A stretch of 64,000 bases of DNA, taken from NCBI RefSeq assembly GCF_905475345.1, contig NC_066589.1:8440001-8504000 (forward strand), in the 5' to 3' direction. The stretch comes from Vespula vulgaris. Its lineage: Eukaryota; Arthropoda; Insecta; Hymenoptera; Vespidae. Numbering within the stretch: the first letter of the stretch is position 1; each line of letters begins with the position of its first letter. Shown here one piece after another: positions 1-12,888 of the stretch. Position numbers and translations under genes: made by a program. The notes beneath the pieces are model-generated. The model saw only the letters and a list, made by a program, of their open reading frames with translations, made no database searches and was not told the origin of the DNA.

Positions 1-1020
1 GAGTAAAAACAGTTGCGTAAAAATAAATTAAAAAAGAAAAAAGGAAAGAAGTACCCAAGTATTGCGACCCCATGCATCGAGTTATGCAAATACGATAACG
101 TGGTTATGTGGAAACTAGTAACTCGGTACAAGTCGAAGGAAAACGTTATTAGTGATAAAAATATTGTTTAAAGAGAACTAACCAAACTGGAAAATCAACG
201 GGTAATAAAATAATCTGTGATTGTGTATGTTGGATCGGTAAACTACTTTCAAAATAACTCTCTCGTTTGACGAACGTATTCGAAAGTAGTCGATCTTGGA
301 CGATTGAACACACACATATATATATATATACACACATATCGTTTCTTTTTAATCGTATCTTGAAGAATTTTCTTGAATTTTGTGATATAGATATCTAAGA
401 TAAGAAATTCATTGAGATTTTGAAGATATTTTGTTCTTTCTATTTCTTCTTTTTCTTTTTTTTTTTTTCTTTTCGTTAATCAATAAATTGATGTTGTTGT
501 TGGATATCGTTAACAGATGGTGTTGTACTTTTTAATACGTATATACGTATGTACGTTATCACATCAAATTCGAGTAGGTTCTTATCAATGGGATAATGGA
601 ATGAACGAATTTCAGAAAAAAGATTAGAGAAACGCATCGTACGGAGATCGATTATTTTCCGTTCACAATTTAATGATTTGTGTTTTCTCCTGGAGGATGT
701 GAAAACGGCGAAAAATTAGAAAGGTTCTGCTCTAATAGATTAGTAGTCAGAAACCTTATATGGAACAGAGTTTATACTCAGATATATCGCTCATGATCTC
801 GTAAACGAATTATTATCGAATTTCAAATTTTTTTTTCCCGCGATCTACAAAATTTGTTTTAGGTTATCCCATAAAGTTATCTAGTACAGATTAGGTAAAG
901 TACAAATATCAGAAGTGAACCATCTTTGGATCCGTGTGTTAGCAATAAAAATTATTCGAAACATTTGTAATTGAAAATTATTTTAATTACGTTAGTTTAT
1001 CCCTATCGTCGAATTTTAAA

Positions 1021-3572
1021 ATGTTTCGCACGTGCTTTAATTTAAATCGTCGCGGCTTTCAACTGGTACAAAAAAACTTGCTTCTTAAACGAGCAGGCGG
1101 CATGAACGGCGTCGAAATTCTTCAAGGATATATTTTTAACGATCATTACACTTCCCATAAGAGTTTCCATGTTACTACACGTGCAACCACTTGTGGCGTT
1201 TCGAATCAAAAAGTAAGAAATTAACCTTTCTCCTTTCTTTTAAATAATTATCTTATAATCATCTTATTTTTATCTATACATATGTGTATATGTACATATA
1301 TATATTTTAAACATATGTGTGTATATATATATATATTATTTTATAATTAATATTTATAAAAGCTTCGAACGATCTTCCTTTTAATAATTGACAATTCAAA
1401 TCTTTTCCAAATTCAGTTCGTATTCCGATTGATTTTATAGAAAGATAACTTTCAAAAAATGTCGTTAATGATAAATATCTTTCATTTTGAAAAGATTACA
1501 ATTTTTATCACTGTATCATTTAAATAATCAATAAGAATGAAAGCTTATTATAAGAACGTGCACAATCGATTAATTTTCTTAGATTTTGATTCATAATCAA
1601 TTAATTTTGCAAGATTTGTAGGAAATGTCAAATATCTTTAATTTTTTATTCGAATTCACAATGATCATAAGTTTTAAGATAAGTAAAATAAATAAATGTG
1701 TTTATCATTGTAAAGGCATTTGAGTCAATAAATCGTGTCAAGGGTTATCCTCGAAATTTTTCGTAATATATAAGATTAAATTAATAAATAAAACTCACAT
1801 AAGGTAGGACATTTTATCATTCGTCGTGAAGCCTTCGTATTGTTAGTACGTTCTTAAGATTCGCGATAAACAAATTTTTGTCGTTGTTGTCTTTTTTTCC
1901 TTTTTAAATATACGTGCGAATAAATTTTCACTTTACGATTTTTGCCAGTTAAAATTTTTTTATTATTTTTCTTTTTTTCTTTTTTTTTGTTTATTTGCAT
2001 ACTGTGGGATAGACGATGCCGAATATTCTATATGGTAATGTCTGGGAACTGGACCCAGAATTATTTAAGTTAATGGAAAAAGAAAAAAAACGTCAACACT
2101 CTGGCCTTGAAATGATTGCCAGTGAAAATTTTACATCTCTTAGCGTATTACAATGTTTAAGTTCTTGTCTTCATAATAAATATAGCGAAGGTCTTCCTGG
2201 ACAAAGGTATACTATTGTTTTAGTTTATATCATCATCGTTAAGATTTCATTTTATTCTAATAAGATAAAATTTATCTGTGATCTGACGATACTAGATATT
2301 ATGGTGGAAACGAATACATAGATGAAATAGAAATGTTAGCACAGAAACGATCTTTGGAGGCATTTAATTTAAATCCGGAAGAATGGGGATGTAATGTACA
2401 ACCTTATTCAGGAAGTCCTGCTAATTTTGCGGTATACACAGGATTGTTAGAACCACATGGTCGTATCATGGGTTTAGATCTTCCTGACGGAGGACATCTT
2501 ACGCATGGTAAGAATCGTATGTTTGTAGTTTTATATTTCTTATAATAATTGTAATTGTATTCTTTAGGATTTTTTACTGCGACCAAGAAGATTTCAGCAA
2601 CATCTATCTTTTTTGAATCAATGCCTTATAAAGTTAATCCTGAAACAGGTTTAATTGATTATGATAAATTAGCAGAGGAAGCACAATTGTTTAAACCAAA
2701 AGTTATTATAGCAGGAGTGTCTTGTTATAGTAGATGTTTAGATTATAAAAGATTTAGAGAAATTGCAGATCAGAACAACGCTTACTTGTTCAGTGATATG
2801 GCTCATGTGTCCGGTTTAGTTGCAGCAGGTTTAATTCCTAGTCCATTCGAGTACAGTGACGTTGTCTCAACTACAACTCATAAAACTTTGAGGTTAATTA
2901 ATACAAAATGTTACAAAACAATTTAATGTATCATACATTTTATGCGTGTAAACTTAATGTATATGTGACTATAATGTTTCTTTTTTTTTTTTGTTTTAAC
3001 AGGGGTCCTCGTGCTGGTGTCATTTTTTACAGGAAAGGTGTTAGAAGTGTTACAAAAGATGGACAAAAAATTATGTATGACTTAGAAAGTAGAATTAATC
3101 AAGCAGTATTCCCAGGACTTCAAGGTGGACCTCATAATCATGCAATTGCTGCCATTGCTACAACAATGAAGCAAGTTAAAACACCTGAATTTCTAGCTTA
3201 TCAAAAACAAGTCATTGCTAATGCAAAGAGATTGTGTGCTGGTTTACAAAATCTTGGTTATAAGATTAGCACTGGAGGGACCGATGTTCATATGTTATTA
3301 GTAGATTTAAGGCCCTTTGGAATTACAGGTTCTAAAGCAGAAAAAATTTTAGAAGAAATTTCGATAGCATGTAATAAGAATACTGCTCCTGGCGATAAAA
3401 GTGCACTTAATCCTGGTGGCATTAGATTAGGGACACCAGCACTGACTACACGTGGTCTTAAAGAAGAGGACATAGACAAAGTTGTGGATTTCATAGATAA
3501 AGGTGAATTAATATCATGTTCTTATCTAAATGAAAATGTAGTTTTATCTAATCATATAATAACTTGATTAAA

Positions 3573-3627
<55 letters not shown>

Positions 3628-3799
3628 TTTAGGATTACTATTATCTAAAGAAATAACGAAAATTTCTGGACCTAAACTTGCAGACTTTAAGCAAGTATTG
3701 AATACTAATGCTGATATTAAAGCTAAAGTTGCTGTATTAAAAGAGAAAGTAGAAACTTTCTCTCATCAATTTCCAATCCCAGGAATTGAACAATATTAA
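1021..3799 (+). CDS. Shmt: Serine hydroxymethyltransferase, mitochondrial and probable cytosolic forms
   Basis: PLP enzyme that interconverts serine plus tetrahydrofolate with glycine plus 5,10-methylene-THF. Six exons join in phase with GT-AG borders: 1021-1212, 2013-2206, 2296-2507, 2568-2892, 3003-3502 and 3633-3799. They total 1590 nt, or 529 residues. Visible family segments are the N-terminal SGLEMIASENF, YSEGLPGQRYYGGNEYID, the DMAHVSGLVAAG segment, and the PLP-lysine motif STTTHKTLRGPRAG (Lys about 305, straddling the exon 4/5 junction). The C-terminal GGIRLGTPALTTRG is also present. Exon 1 (64 codons) is Arg/Lys/Asn-rich with few acids, as expected of a mitochondrial leader. Exon 2 opens ACG-ATG, so a transcript lacking exon 1 could start at 2016 and give a 464-residue cytosolic enzyme; that is inference. 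Intron 5 contains a (TA)n run. Family identity is very secure. Confidence 0.97.
2016..2018 (+). other. Shmt: Possible alternative start codon for cytosolic SHMT
   Basis: ATG is the second codon of exon 2, immediately before the conserved NVWELDPELF region. Initiation here would drop the 64-codon basic leader. The idea rests on the position of the exon border and on knowledge that many animals make cytosolic and mitochondrial SHMT from one locus or from paralogues. No transcript evidence is available. Confidence 0.45.
3575..3614. repeat. (TA)n microsatellite in Shmt intron 5
   Basis: About 20 TA units followed by GTAT units, ending some 18 bases before the exon 6 acceptor at 3632. The acceptor polypyrimidine tract is therefore short (GTATTTTAG). 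Confidence 0.9.
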
Positions 3800-6205
3800 T
3801 TATTTTTATCAAATAATCTCATATAAATCTAATCCTTATATTTAGTAATAAGAATATTTTTTGAATATATACAATAATTTTATAATTAGTATATTATTAA
3901 TATATTTTATAAAGGTTGTATTATGTATTTTAGTATATTATTCAGAAATGATTGATATCCAAAATAATTGATATTATTTTTGTTAGATTTACTTATTATT
4001 ATAAATATGTATGTCAATAAAATATCACTTTATGTTATAATTTAATAAATATAGATTTTTTTAAAAAAAGTAATTTATCAAATGTGTTCATTTGCAAATA
4101 TTAAATATGTTCAATTATAACAAATATACATATATATTCTTTTTTTCTTCAAAAGGTATGTAAATAAGAAAGTAATAATTAAAAGTTAGCATTTATTTCT
4201 AATGTTCTGGATCATAGATTGCATTACATATTGCAGTTCAGTATATTCACTGATTTTTTACTATATAACACATATGTGATAATTTATAATGTAATATTTT
4301 TTGCACACAATATCCGAGGGTTTTTACACTCAAGATTATATTGTTATTATTACATGAATTTGTAAGAAAAAAAAAAAAAAATAAAAATAACAAAGTATCT
4401 TCGAAATATTAAGTTGTAGTTTTCTTTTCTGTAGTTCTCTGATAATTCCTACCATAAATTGTACATGTCAATAATTATCTAAATTTATCTTTATATTATA
4501 TGTATTTATTTATATCTATATATAAATTCGTTACCGTGCTAAAATGGTTTAATTTGTTATTTATCCATTAATTATTTTATTTATGGTATGAAGCCTATAA
4601 CTGATACATTTATAATAAATTTCACACTCAATTTATACACCTAACATCTGCAGTTTATCTTTGTTTTGTAGAGCATGATATGAATGACTTCTTTACAGAT
4701 ATTAACAATCATATTAGACAAATTATAATTAGTTCGAAAATAAAGTAGGAATACAGGAACTGGTCAAAGTCATTTATGCCCATTAATTTGTGTCTTCGCT
4801 TTATAAAACTTTGCTGTTATTAATATTTAATGTTTTAATTGTAATATCTTAAAATAATGATTAAATGATTCGAGTTAATTTTAGCGGATCTTAAACATAA
4901 TTGTATATATTTGTACATTATTTCTTTCTGCCAGTTATATGATAATTATGTTTTCTAATATTAGATACCTGAATTTATTGTATATTTCTGGATGTAACAT
5001 TAGCATTTTTTTAATGAAATCATAAATAATGAAGAATATTTAAAATTTAAACATAATTTTGTTTTTGTTTCCCCAAAACATAATTTTTGTTTTTTTTAAT
5101 AATTATCAATCAATACTCTAAATATTGCAAAAATATTTTTTATATAAAATATACTTACAATTATATTAACAAATTTTTTTTTTCTATTTTTGACAAAGAT
5201 ACAACATATTTCTTCATGAAATAAAAGAAACATAAATGTATATTTCAATGATTACACCCACAAATTACAAGAAATAAATTCATTATTTTTGCAATAACCG
5301 AATATTCTATATATATATACACATATTTATAGAATAATATATACGAATGTATTTATTACAAATCTAAGATTTCAATTAAGCATTATTTGTTTTTGTTTAA
5401 TTTTCTTTACACCAATATTATAATTATTTTTAATATTATCATTTCATTGTTCACGACCACTTTATTTCTTTTCTTTTCTTTTTTTTTTAACTTACGCAAT
5501 ATTAGAGATTAGTGTTAATTGTAAAAGTTCCATTTTTGTGTAATGGCAGATTAAAATAAATAAGTATTGCTTGCTACTACAAATTACAATTTACACTCAA
5601 TATTTATACGAGTGATTAAGAATCTTATATCGGAAGTTACAATGTTACGATTACGTCAGGTTTATTTGTCTTGCGATGTAGCTTATATAAAATAAATCTT
5701 TGATCTAACAATTACGCGCAAATACATGCTTTAGTGATTATATGTATGATAAATAGGACATTATTGTTAATGACATATTCATCACCGTGTTTTAGTCGGT
5801 GATTAGCCTGTATCTGCTGAATTCATTACAGCTAGTGCAAAATGATTTGTAACTAGGTATTAATATTTCATAATGACGTGTATTTATTCATTGTCCATTT
5901 AAAACTGCTTTAAAACTGGAATATTAGTACATAAAACAGATTATTTTTTGGGCTATTTTGAATTCAGTATATACATGCCACAATATTTTTTAAAATCCTT
6001 TCGACATTCTTCCCCCACATACTTTCATACCTAAGGCTTCTGCATCTGTTTCCTGAAATCTATACTGCACCACTTCTTTTAAAATTTTAAGATTGCAGGT
6101 ATATGATGGAGAGATACAGGAGCTGAAAATATCTGGGACGAAGGCATAAAAAAGATTCAGTATTTACTACTTGTATCACACTGCCCAGTGTTGTCTAACC
6201 TTTAA
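3800..6205. other. AT-rich convergent intergenic region with Shmt and Get4 3' UTRs
   Basis: Very AT-rich DNA between two converging genes. AATAAA-type signals on the plus strand (for example about 4017-4022 and 4043-4048) could end Shmt transcripts. TTTATT words on the plus strand could serve Get4. I see no complete gene. One stretch with a coding-like minus-strand frame (5984-6160) is listed separately. Confidence 0.6.
5984..6160 (-). other. Coding-like minus-strand segment downstream of Get4
   Basis: On the minus strand, after an acceptor-like TTCGTCCCAG, an open frame of about 50 codons ends with EVVQYRFQETDAEALGMK and then VCGGRMSKGF plus a TAA stop. Amino-acid composition looks protein-like and the DNA is less AT-rich than its surroundings. 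It lies just beyond the Get4 stop on the same strand, so it could be an alternative last exon, an exon of another gene, or chance within the 3' UTR. Its entry phase does not fit a simple splice from Get4 exon 5. I do not recognise it. Confidence 0.25.
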
Positions 6206-7847
6206 TCAGTCAAGTTCTTGTGTCGCGTGCGACGTCGATGCTATATTTCGCTGTTCATCGTCGGAATCCTCTTCTTCTAAACCATTAAAAAATGATTGCA
6301 AAAGTGACCCAAATAATCCAGTATTACGAGGACGTGGTGGTGGAACATTGAAGAACAACTGGCCTATTTTATCTAAATACTGGCGATAACAGGGATCTCT
6401 GTTCAAGGATATCTGATATTGATCGCAAAGAACTGTGAAAACTCCTAATTTACCGCTGGAAAAATGAAATTAAAATTATAATGTAAAGGGGGATTTAAAA
6501 ATTATGATTTAAATTTCTTTATGTACTTTAAATATACTAACCTATCAATTGTTTTTAATAAAAAGAATAGAAAGTTCAATAAAGGAAGAAGATACGGTGG
6601 ACCGCTATTTATTTTTGGATGTCGAGAAGTATAAGAATTAAATACTTCTTGCGCAGTTTTCTTATTTTGTAAACAAAGGTATCTGTAAGATATGAAACAA
6701 ATAAAATTAATATCGCATTGTGAAAGAATTCTAATATATCAAAAATAACTTTTGAATACATACTGCAAAACTGCTTGGGCTATAAAAAGGTCTATCTCAT
6801 TTGAATATCCACGTTGTTCATGTAATTCTACTAACATTGCGGCACATCCAGAACCATCTTTACTATATATGAAATGTTGTCTAGCCATTAAATAATTTTT
6901 CTCTAAACAATAAAGGGAATGCGTTCAATGGTATGTCAATTAAGACTATCGTTATTTATCTTTTTGTTTTCTCTTTTACCTCTCCAAAATACTTGTGCTA
7001 TTCTTTGATGTAATTCAGGGTCTCCAGTTTTATGATTTGTTCCTTTCGTACTCCATCGAAGAGCCAACTGTACAAACGATTCTCTTTCAGGAGAAAAGGG
7101 ACTCATTAAACTAAACAAATGTGTTATTTTTTCAAAATATTCCGATGATGGTTGTGACTCTGATTGCATTAAAACGTTTATCAGTAAAATTCCTAAGTCG
7201 GCTCCACTAGCATGCTGCAAAAATATAATTGTAATATATAACTAGTGCTTCAAAAGGCAGTTTCTCTAATAATTTTTAACACAAATAACATTTACAAAAT
7301 GTTCATGAGTTACCATAGAATGTTCTAGAATCATTTTTCTTATTGATATTGAATAAACAAGAGCTATACAAGGCAATATATAAATAGAAGAAAAATGACT
7401 TTGAAATAGTATATAAAATATCATAATGTTTATGTCAGTACAGTTTAAATAAAGACTATAATTAGAAATGTCGACTTTTTACATGCATACAAATCTAATA
7501 TGTTCGTTTTATCGAAAAAATATTTTCAATAATTTGCTCGCTACGTTTATGATATTTTCCATTTTTAAAATACCTGTTCGTGCTGTAGCAAAAGTAAAGA
7601 TCCATTGTACAATAATTCCAATAATTCTGCATATTTTTTCTGTCCGAGATATCTAGACAAAAAGGTTAGGTGATCATAATGATCGTACGAAAATCATAGT
7701 TTGATCGTGCACACGAATGATCTAATAAACTTACCTGAAATATAAAGTTCTGTACATTTGATGAGCTTCATAATAATTTTCTGAATTAATAGATGCTTCT
7801 AATTTTGCTAAAACTCGCTGAACACCGTGATTATACCGCGAGGCCAT
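6206..7847 (-). CDS. Get4: Golgi to ER traffic protein 4 homolog (GET4/TRC35)
   Basis: Cytosolic alpha-solenoid subunit of the GET/TRC pathway, which with Get5/UBL4A and BAG6 hands tail-anchored membrane proteins to the TRC40/Get3 ATPase. Six exons on the minus strand join in phase: 7847-7735, 7652-7574, 7214-6980, 6902-6764, 6682-6542 and 6455-6206. They total 957 nt, or 318 residues (human about 327). Recognisable segments are the N-terminal SINSENYYEAHQMYRTLYFR, then KKYAELLELLYNGSLLLLQH, and ASGADLGILLINVL. Further on are PFSPERESFVQLALRWS, IDLFIAQAVLQYLCLQNKK and PYLLPLLNFLFFLL. The C-terminal IGQLFFNVPPPRPRNTGLFG is followed by GSLLQSFFNGLEEEDSDD and a final QELD. The start at 7847 is the only suitable ATG. 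It converges with Shmt and diverges from the gene at 9473. Confidence 0.96.
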
Positions 7848-9471
7848 GTTTATGCTTAATAGGGATGTTTTTATTTATCAATTGGCAGTCACGATATTAT
7901 TTTTGCGATTGGTACCATTGCTATTCGATTAATAATCCGGTCAACGAATTTACAAGTATATCAAAGTTCAAATCTAACATATATTACGACATATGAGTTA
8001 CAATCTCAATCATATCGAACCTTGTACGATTTCGTTACATATTAGAACTAACCAACTAAACCGATCATTTAACCATATAAATAATTATGAAAAATATCGA
8101 AATAAATACTCGTACGGGTTATATATCCCGTATATATATATATGTCTTACCGATGAACATTATCTATTATTAAATAGACGATAAACGATATGACAATTAT
8201 TCGTTAATAAACATTAATTTACGATACATATACTATCGTACTTTTAACGTTACATGGATGTTAAGGATGGATGAAAAAAGTCAAAGTGGTGGGAAGGAAT
8301 TACGCGTTGCGCACTGTTGCTAAAAGCGGTCCATACGTAGCGCATATGTATGAACTGTCATATATAGTATCAGTAACAAAAGATAAAGTAATATTGATAA
8401 ATGCGCAAAGCGTCGTCGCGTCTCCTGTGCCGAGCGGCGTCCGCGCTAGTCGGCGCGCAACAATGAGTCCGTTTTCGGAGCTAGAGCGAGAGTGGGCGAG
8501 AGAAAGAGATTGGTGGTAGGAGTGCGGGTGAGTGGGAAGGAAGGAAAGTGGTGGGGGGAGAGAGAAGGAGGTAACGTGGAGGGAGGAGAGGTAGTCGCGT
8601 GTAGGGAGTAATGCGGTGGGAGCGCCTCTCGCGGTAAACCGGCGAAACTATACTCGCGGAAATAATTATCGCGATTTATGTTATTTGCAAATACGAACGG
8701 GGATTAATTAATCGCGGTAACATGTCGAATAGAAACGATTAGGGAGCGAACGGGTGTCGTCGCCGTTGCCAGCTTCCTGTCGATAGTGCGAGTGAAAGGA
8801 GTTGGCTGCCCGGTGCGGGGTGAGTCCTGAGAAAACGTTCGTTCCCCTCCCGCTTTTCTTAAAGGGGGGCGGTGGCTCGTACAAATGTTTTTTTATCGTT
8901 TCGTTGCCTCCGCACCCTGGCACGCTCTGGCGATAACAATGGCCGAATACGTAAGACCATTCAAGTTTTCGATAACGATCGCCACTGTTGCCGATATATC
9001 GATGGCTAGAATCTATATACTAACTACCTCGTTCGGCGACAGTGTATGCGATTGTTGCACGAATCTTTAGCCCTGATGCGCCCTGTTGCACGTGCGACTG
9101 CCTCATTTTGAAGAATGCGTGATCTCTCTTCGCTATGAACCACCCACTATATACTTCTTTTTTTTTCTTTCTTTCTTTCTTTGTTAGAACAATCCATTTT
9201 TTCTTCCACGAATTGTATCGTAGTCGTAACGATTTCTATGATTTTTCTTCAGAGATATATAAATTTACTTGAAAGCATTTTTGATATTTCTTTTTCTTGC
9301 CCTCTTTCTCTTTCTTTTCCCATCTCATGTAACTTTGATCTTACACACGTATGCATACAAGAAAATTTAAGGATCAGACTAAACGCTTTAATTTTATAGT
9401 TTCTGTTAATGCAAAGATCGTTCAATTGATTATATGACGAGGTTTTATTATTGACTTTATTTTGTATATAG
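7848..9471. promoter_or_regulatory. Shared divergent promoter region with a probable noncoding first exon
   Basis: Separates the Get4 start (minus) from the gene at 9473 (plus). The part at about 8400-8960 is markedly GC- and CpG-rich compared with its AT-rich flanks, as expected of a housekeeping promoter. The coding exon at 9473 opens right after a splice acceptor (TTTTGTATATAG, ending 9471). A 5' UTR exon must therefore lie upstream; a good donor, CGGG|GTGAGT, ends such an exon at 8819. Short open frames here (for example 8271-8519) look like by-products of the GC richness. Confidence 0.5.
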
Positions 9472-9472
9472 A

Positions 9473-11454
9473 ATGGACTTGGCAGAAACTATGAAAAATA
9501 TTGTTGCCAAAGGTATGCAAACAGAGATGGGTCCACCGGGTGGAGGTTCTGGATATCCTGGTAACCCCAGCAGTGCGGGATATGTAACAGAGAAAACGTA
9601 TATGTTAATTCAAGCATATTTGCAAACTAAAAGTTGGAATCCTAGCATTGAATTGTTACAATGCATAGCCGAATACAAGGATGGATCTATAATACCAAGT
9701 GCTGCGTACTTACAGTAAGAATAAATATATTCTTTTTTGATATATCCATATATTTTATATTCTTCTTGCTTGATCGACGAAGAGTTATCTTTAATATTAT
9801 TTTTAACGTATATACAGAATGATGGCATCTAGAATGGCGGTAGATTCACAAGGAAGATTAGTTTTGAGAGAAAATGGGAAAATAATATTACCTTATGAAC
9901 ATTTTGCCAATGCTGTGATGATGAAGCACATAACTGGGCCACAGGGTATACATTTGGGACTCGAGGGAACAGTTAGGGCCGTTATGGAATCTTATACAAT
10001 CGGACGAGAATATTTTGGAATGGAGAAGGAATTTATCATCGAGGTTGTACAGAATTGTCCAAATCCAGCTTGTCGGTATAAGAATCAGTTCGAGATGCAA
10101 AAGATGGGCCACATGGCACCTACGTATATTCAAGAGAATGAAGCTACCACATCCCTCTTACGTACAGGTTTTCCGCATAATACAGACTTTCAACCGGTAA
10201 GCGTATAATCTTTTCTGTCTTATTACAAGACCATGATCGGCGCGTGTGTAATAAATATTTTATTACTTTTTATAACAGGCTTTAAGCGGTGCTAATCCTA
10301 ATACGCACTTACCCATCGGAACTGGTGCAGACATGTCAGAAATGAGAGGTGGTGGAAACCAAATGAATATACAACGTCCACCGAGCCGTCCATCTTTAAA
10401 TATTCCACATCGGCCTGTGTCTCAAGAAAAAAAAGTATCAACCAATAAACAGCATTATGAGTCACTAATATCTAATATTCCTATATCTGATCACAAATTA
10501 ACAGAATTTTTACGAACAAATCTGGATAATTTGGACAGTCTTAGTGGACTTGGGCTAGGTAATCTTCAAAGTTTAAGCAATGCAAATAAAGATCTGTTAG
10601 CTTTACACAATGGTGCTTGGTCGTTAGAAAATGAAAAGGGTTCACGTTCGAGTTCTTCTAACTTGGAAGGTAAATTGAAAATGGATAAAAAAATATCGTT
10701 TTTTTTTTTTATATTAGAGTAAGCGGATGTTTTACTTACTAACTTTTATGATTTTTGATTTAGTTGGACAAGAAAAGATAATTAGAGCTTATACAGAAGT
10801 TATAAAAAACACGGCCAGGATGAAGGCTTGTATACGTCCTGCAATGTGCAAACCATATGGAAAACAATCTGAAGCATTACAAAAAAGTAATCACACTATT
10901 TTTTAATTCCATATATATATATATATTTTATATATTTTATATATATATAAAATATATATTTATATTTTTTTTATATTTATTATATTTATTATTCGTGGCA
11001 CATGTTAGTTTCATATTGTATTAGATATGATTAAATATATTATAGTAGATTTTTGAAACCAAAAAAAAAAAGTAGTAATGGCCACTAATATCGATTAATT
11101 TATTTTGTAATTTTTGCTTACATATTTCTTTCTTTCATTGTGATGTTTATCGTTGCATTGATTAATTGGTATTATTAATCGGCGCAGCTTTGGTCGATAC
11201 GATACAGCTTGTACAATCTCTGAGAAGTATTATACCACCACCTATTATACCAATCGTGAGCTGGAAAAATGAAGATAAACATCGGTTAGATCATACCGGT
11301 ACTCCTTATCTTCCGGCATTGTAAGTACATATACAATAATAATATGACAAAAAAGAATATTTAAAGAATATTCATAACAAAAGTTACACATTTTATTTTC
11401 TATAGAAAAGCTGGTGGATTAGAAGAATTATGCGAACAGCGCAAGCTAGACTAG
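9473..11454 (+). CDS. Conserved protein of unknown function, 438 residues
   Basis: I do not recognise this family. Six coding exons join in phase: 9473-9714, 9818-10196, 10279-10669, 10764-10886, 11188-11320 and 11406-11454 (1317 nt). The first part has a Gly/Pro-rich stretch (about residues 20-35), then an alpha-helical region (VTEKTYMLIQAYLQTKSWNP). Next is a strongly conserved-looking block with LVLRENGKIILPYEHFANAV, HLGLEGTVRAVMESYTIGRE and the short cysteine pair in CPNPACRYK (about residues 80-165). Residues about 208-260 are Asn/Pro/Arg-rich and probably disordered. The region after that has DNLDSLSGLGLGNLQSL, then ARMKACIRPAMCKPYGKQSE and TLVDTIQLVQSLRSIIPPP. There is no signal peptide or membrane segment, so it is likely nuclear or cytosolic. 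The last exon is only 15 codons long and the stop may be premature, because coding-like sequence continues after it in another frame. Confidence 0.85.
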
Positions 11455-12060
11455 ATAATAGTCCTAGCTTAAATAGTATAAGACCAATGTTTCGTCTTTG
11501 CGCTCTATGGTGTTCTAGTCAGAAAGTGTATATGAGAGGGTTGTTTAATTTATTATAAACAACCCAAAAGGATTGCTCAAAGTTGTTGGCATTTAGGACT
11601 TCAAATACTAAGAGACAAAACGAGTCATGCGTGGACTGTGATAAACGTGGGTAGCAAAGAAATTTATATGTAGAAATGAGAATAACTCACGGCGTTAAAT
11701 TAGAAATTCAGGTTTAGCATTACCTTGTTATTATCATTTGATTTTACGTTAGAAATTTACCTATGGAGCTTATATAAATCGAATCGGTTATGTTCTCGTC
11801 TATTTATAGTTGATATTGTAGATTATTTTAATAACTCGCCACTTGTGTTCCAATGATTACCTGATTAAAAATATATTACAGTTTTCTAAAAATGATCTAT
11901 ATGTATACATTTACGGATTTATAATTATCATCGGTGCAAAGAATAGACATTAATCTGTGGTAAATTTAAGATTTTATAATTCGTACGATCGGACAAATAT
12001 TACACACGACGATGCATTGGAAGCTTTAAAGCACAAAGAAGGAATTGTGATTCCATAAAT
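11418..12060 (+). pseudogene. Frame-disrupted coding-like sequence after the unknown gene
   Basis: From about 11,418 a second frame reads RTAQARLDNSPSLNSIRPMF then RLCALWCSSQKVYM. At about 11,535 the protein-like signal moves to a third frame, reading YYKQPKRIAQSCWHLGLQIL then RDKTSHAWTVINVGSKEIY. After a further 2-nt shift near 11,670 it reads VEMRITHGVKLEIQ, followed by a possible donor. After an acceptor-like AAATTTAAG the segment at about 11,970-12,058 reads RTNITHDDALEALKHKEG and ends IVIP plus stop. It looks like a real domain interrupted by two small indels: either a decayed C-terminus or pseudogene, or consensus errors in the assembly. I do not recognise the family. Confidence 0.45.
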
Positions 12061-12137
12061 ACTCATTGTATTATTTAGATTTTGTATGTTTGTTAAACTT
12101 AGTAAGAGAGAGAGAGAGAGTGAGAGAGAAAGAGAGG

Positions 12138-12169
<32 letters not shown>

Positions 12170-12745
12170 AAGAGAGAGAGAAAAGAATTTATTATTTATG
12201 TTATATAAAAATGAAAAAGAGAGATCTGATCGAGAGTTCAACGTTTATGATTATTACTAAATACGCATCTTTGCATTCTCTCGAAAGGTGCATTTGTTTT
12301 AATATTTATTTGTAGAGTTATAAAGAAAAACATATATATTGTTGTTATTTCTAGTTTTATTAATTATAAATGTCTACAATCTATGTATAAGAGGAAGTAT
12401 AGGTAATAACACGATATATAAGCTCCATAGGTAACGTGTGACACGTGGTTTGCACATTAGACTTGATTGAAAAAAGAAAAAAAAAAAAGCCGATAGATAT
12501 TTGTTGAATGATAAATTATTTCGTTATTATACGATAACATCGAAAGAAAATAAATTCTAGTTGTGTCTTTAAAATTGTGGTTGGCGTCGACGTTAAATCA
12601 TTTTTTATCGTCTATCGAATATTGATTAGAAACTTTTTTACCTCTGTCGATCGATACCACAACGTAATTTATAAAAATTAGGTCCTTTTAAATAATATTT
12701 TTCATTAGATTTTGTTGTTGATAAAAAAAAGAGAGAGAGAAAGAT

Positions 12746-12888
<143 letters not shown>

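Noticed and set aside
1..1020. Possible gene at the left edge
   Set aside because: Only an AT-rich region with CA/TA runs near 309-340. Open frames are short and no promoter element upstream of Shmt could be pinned down.
2404..2586. Open frames antisense to Shmt exons (also 3288-3494)
   Set aside because: Reverse-strand shadows of a well-supported coding gene.
8271..8519. 82-codon frame in the divergent promoter
   Set aside because: It lies in the CpG-rich promoter and first-exon region. The second half (Arg/Ser/Glu) tracks GC content rather than protein-like codon use.
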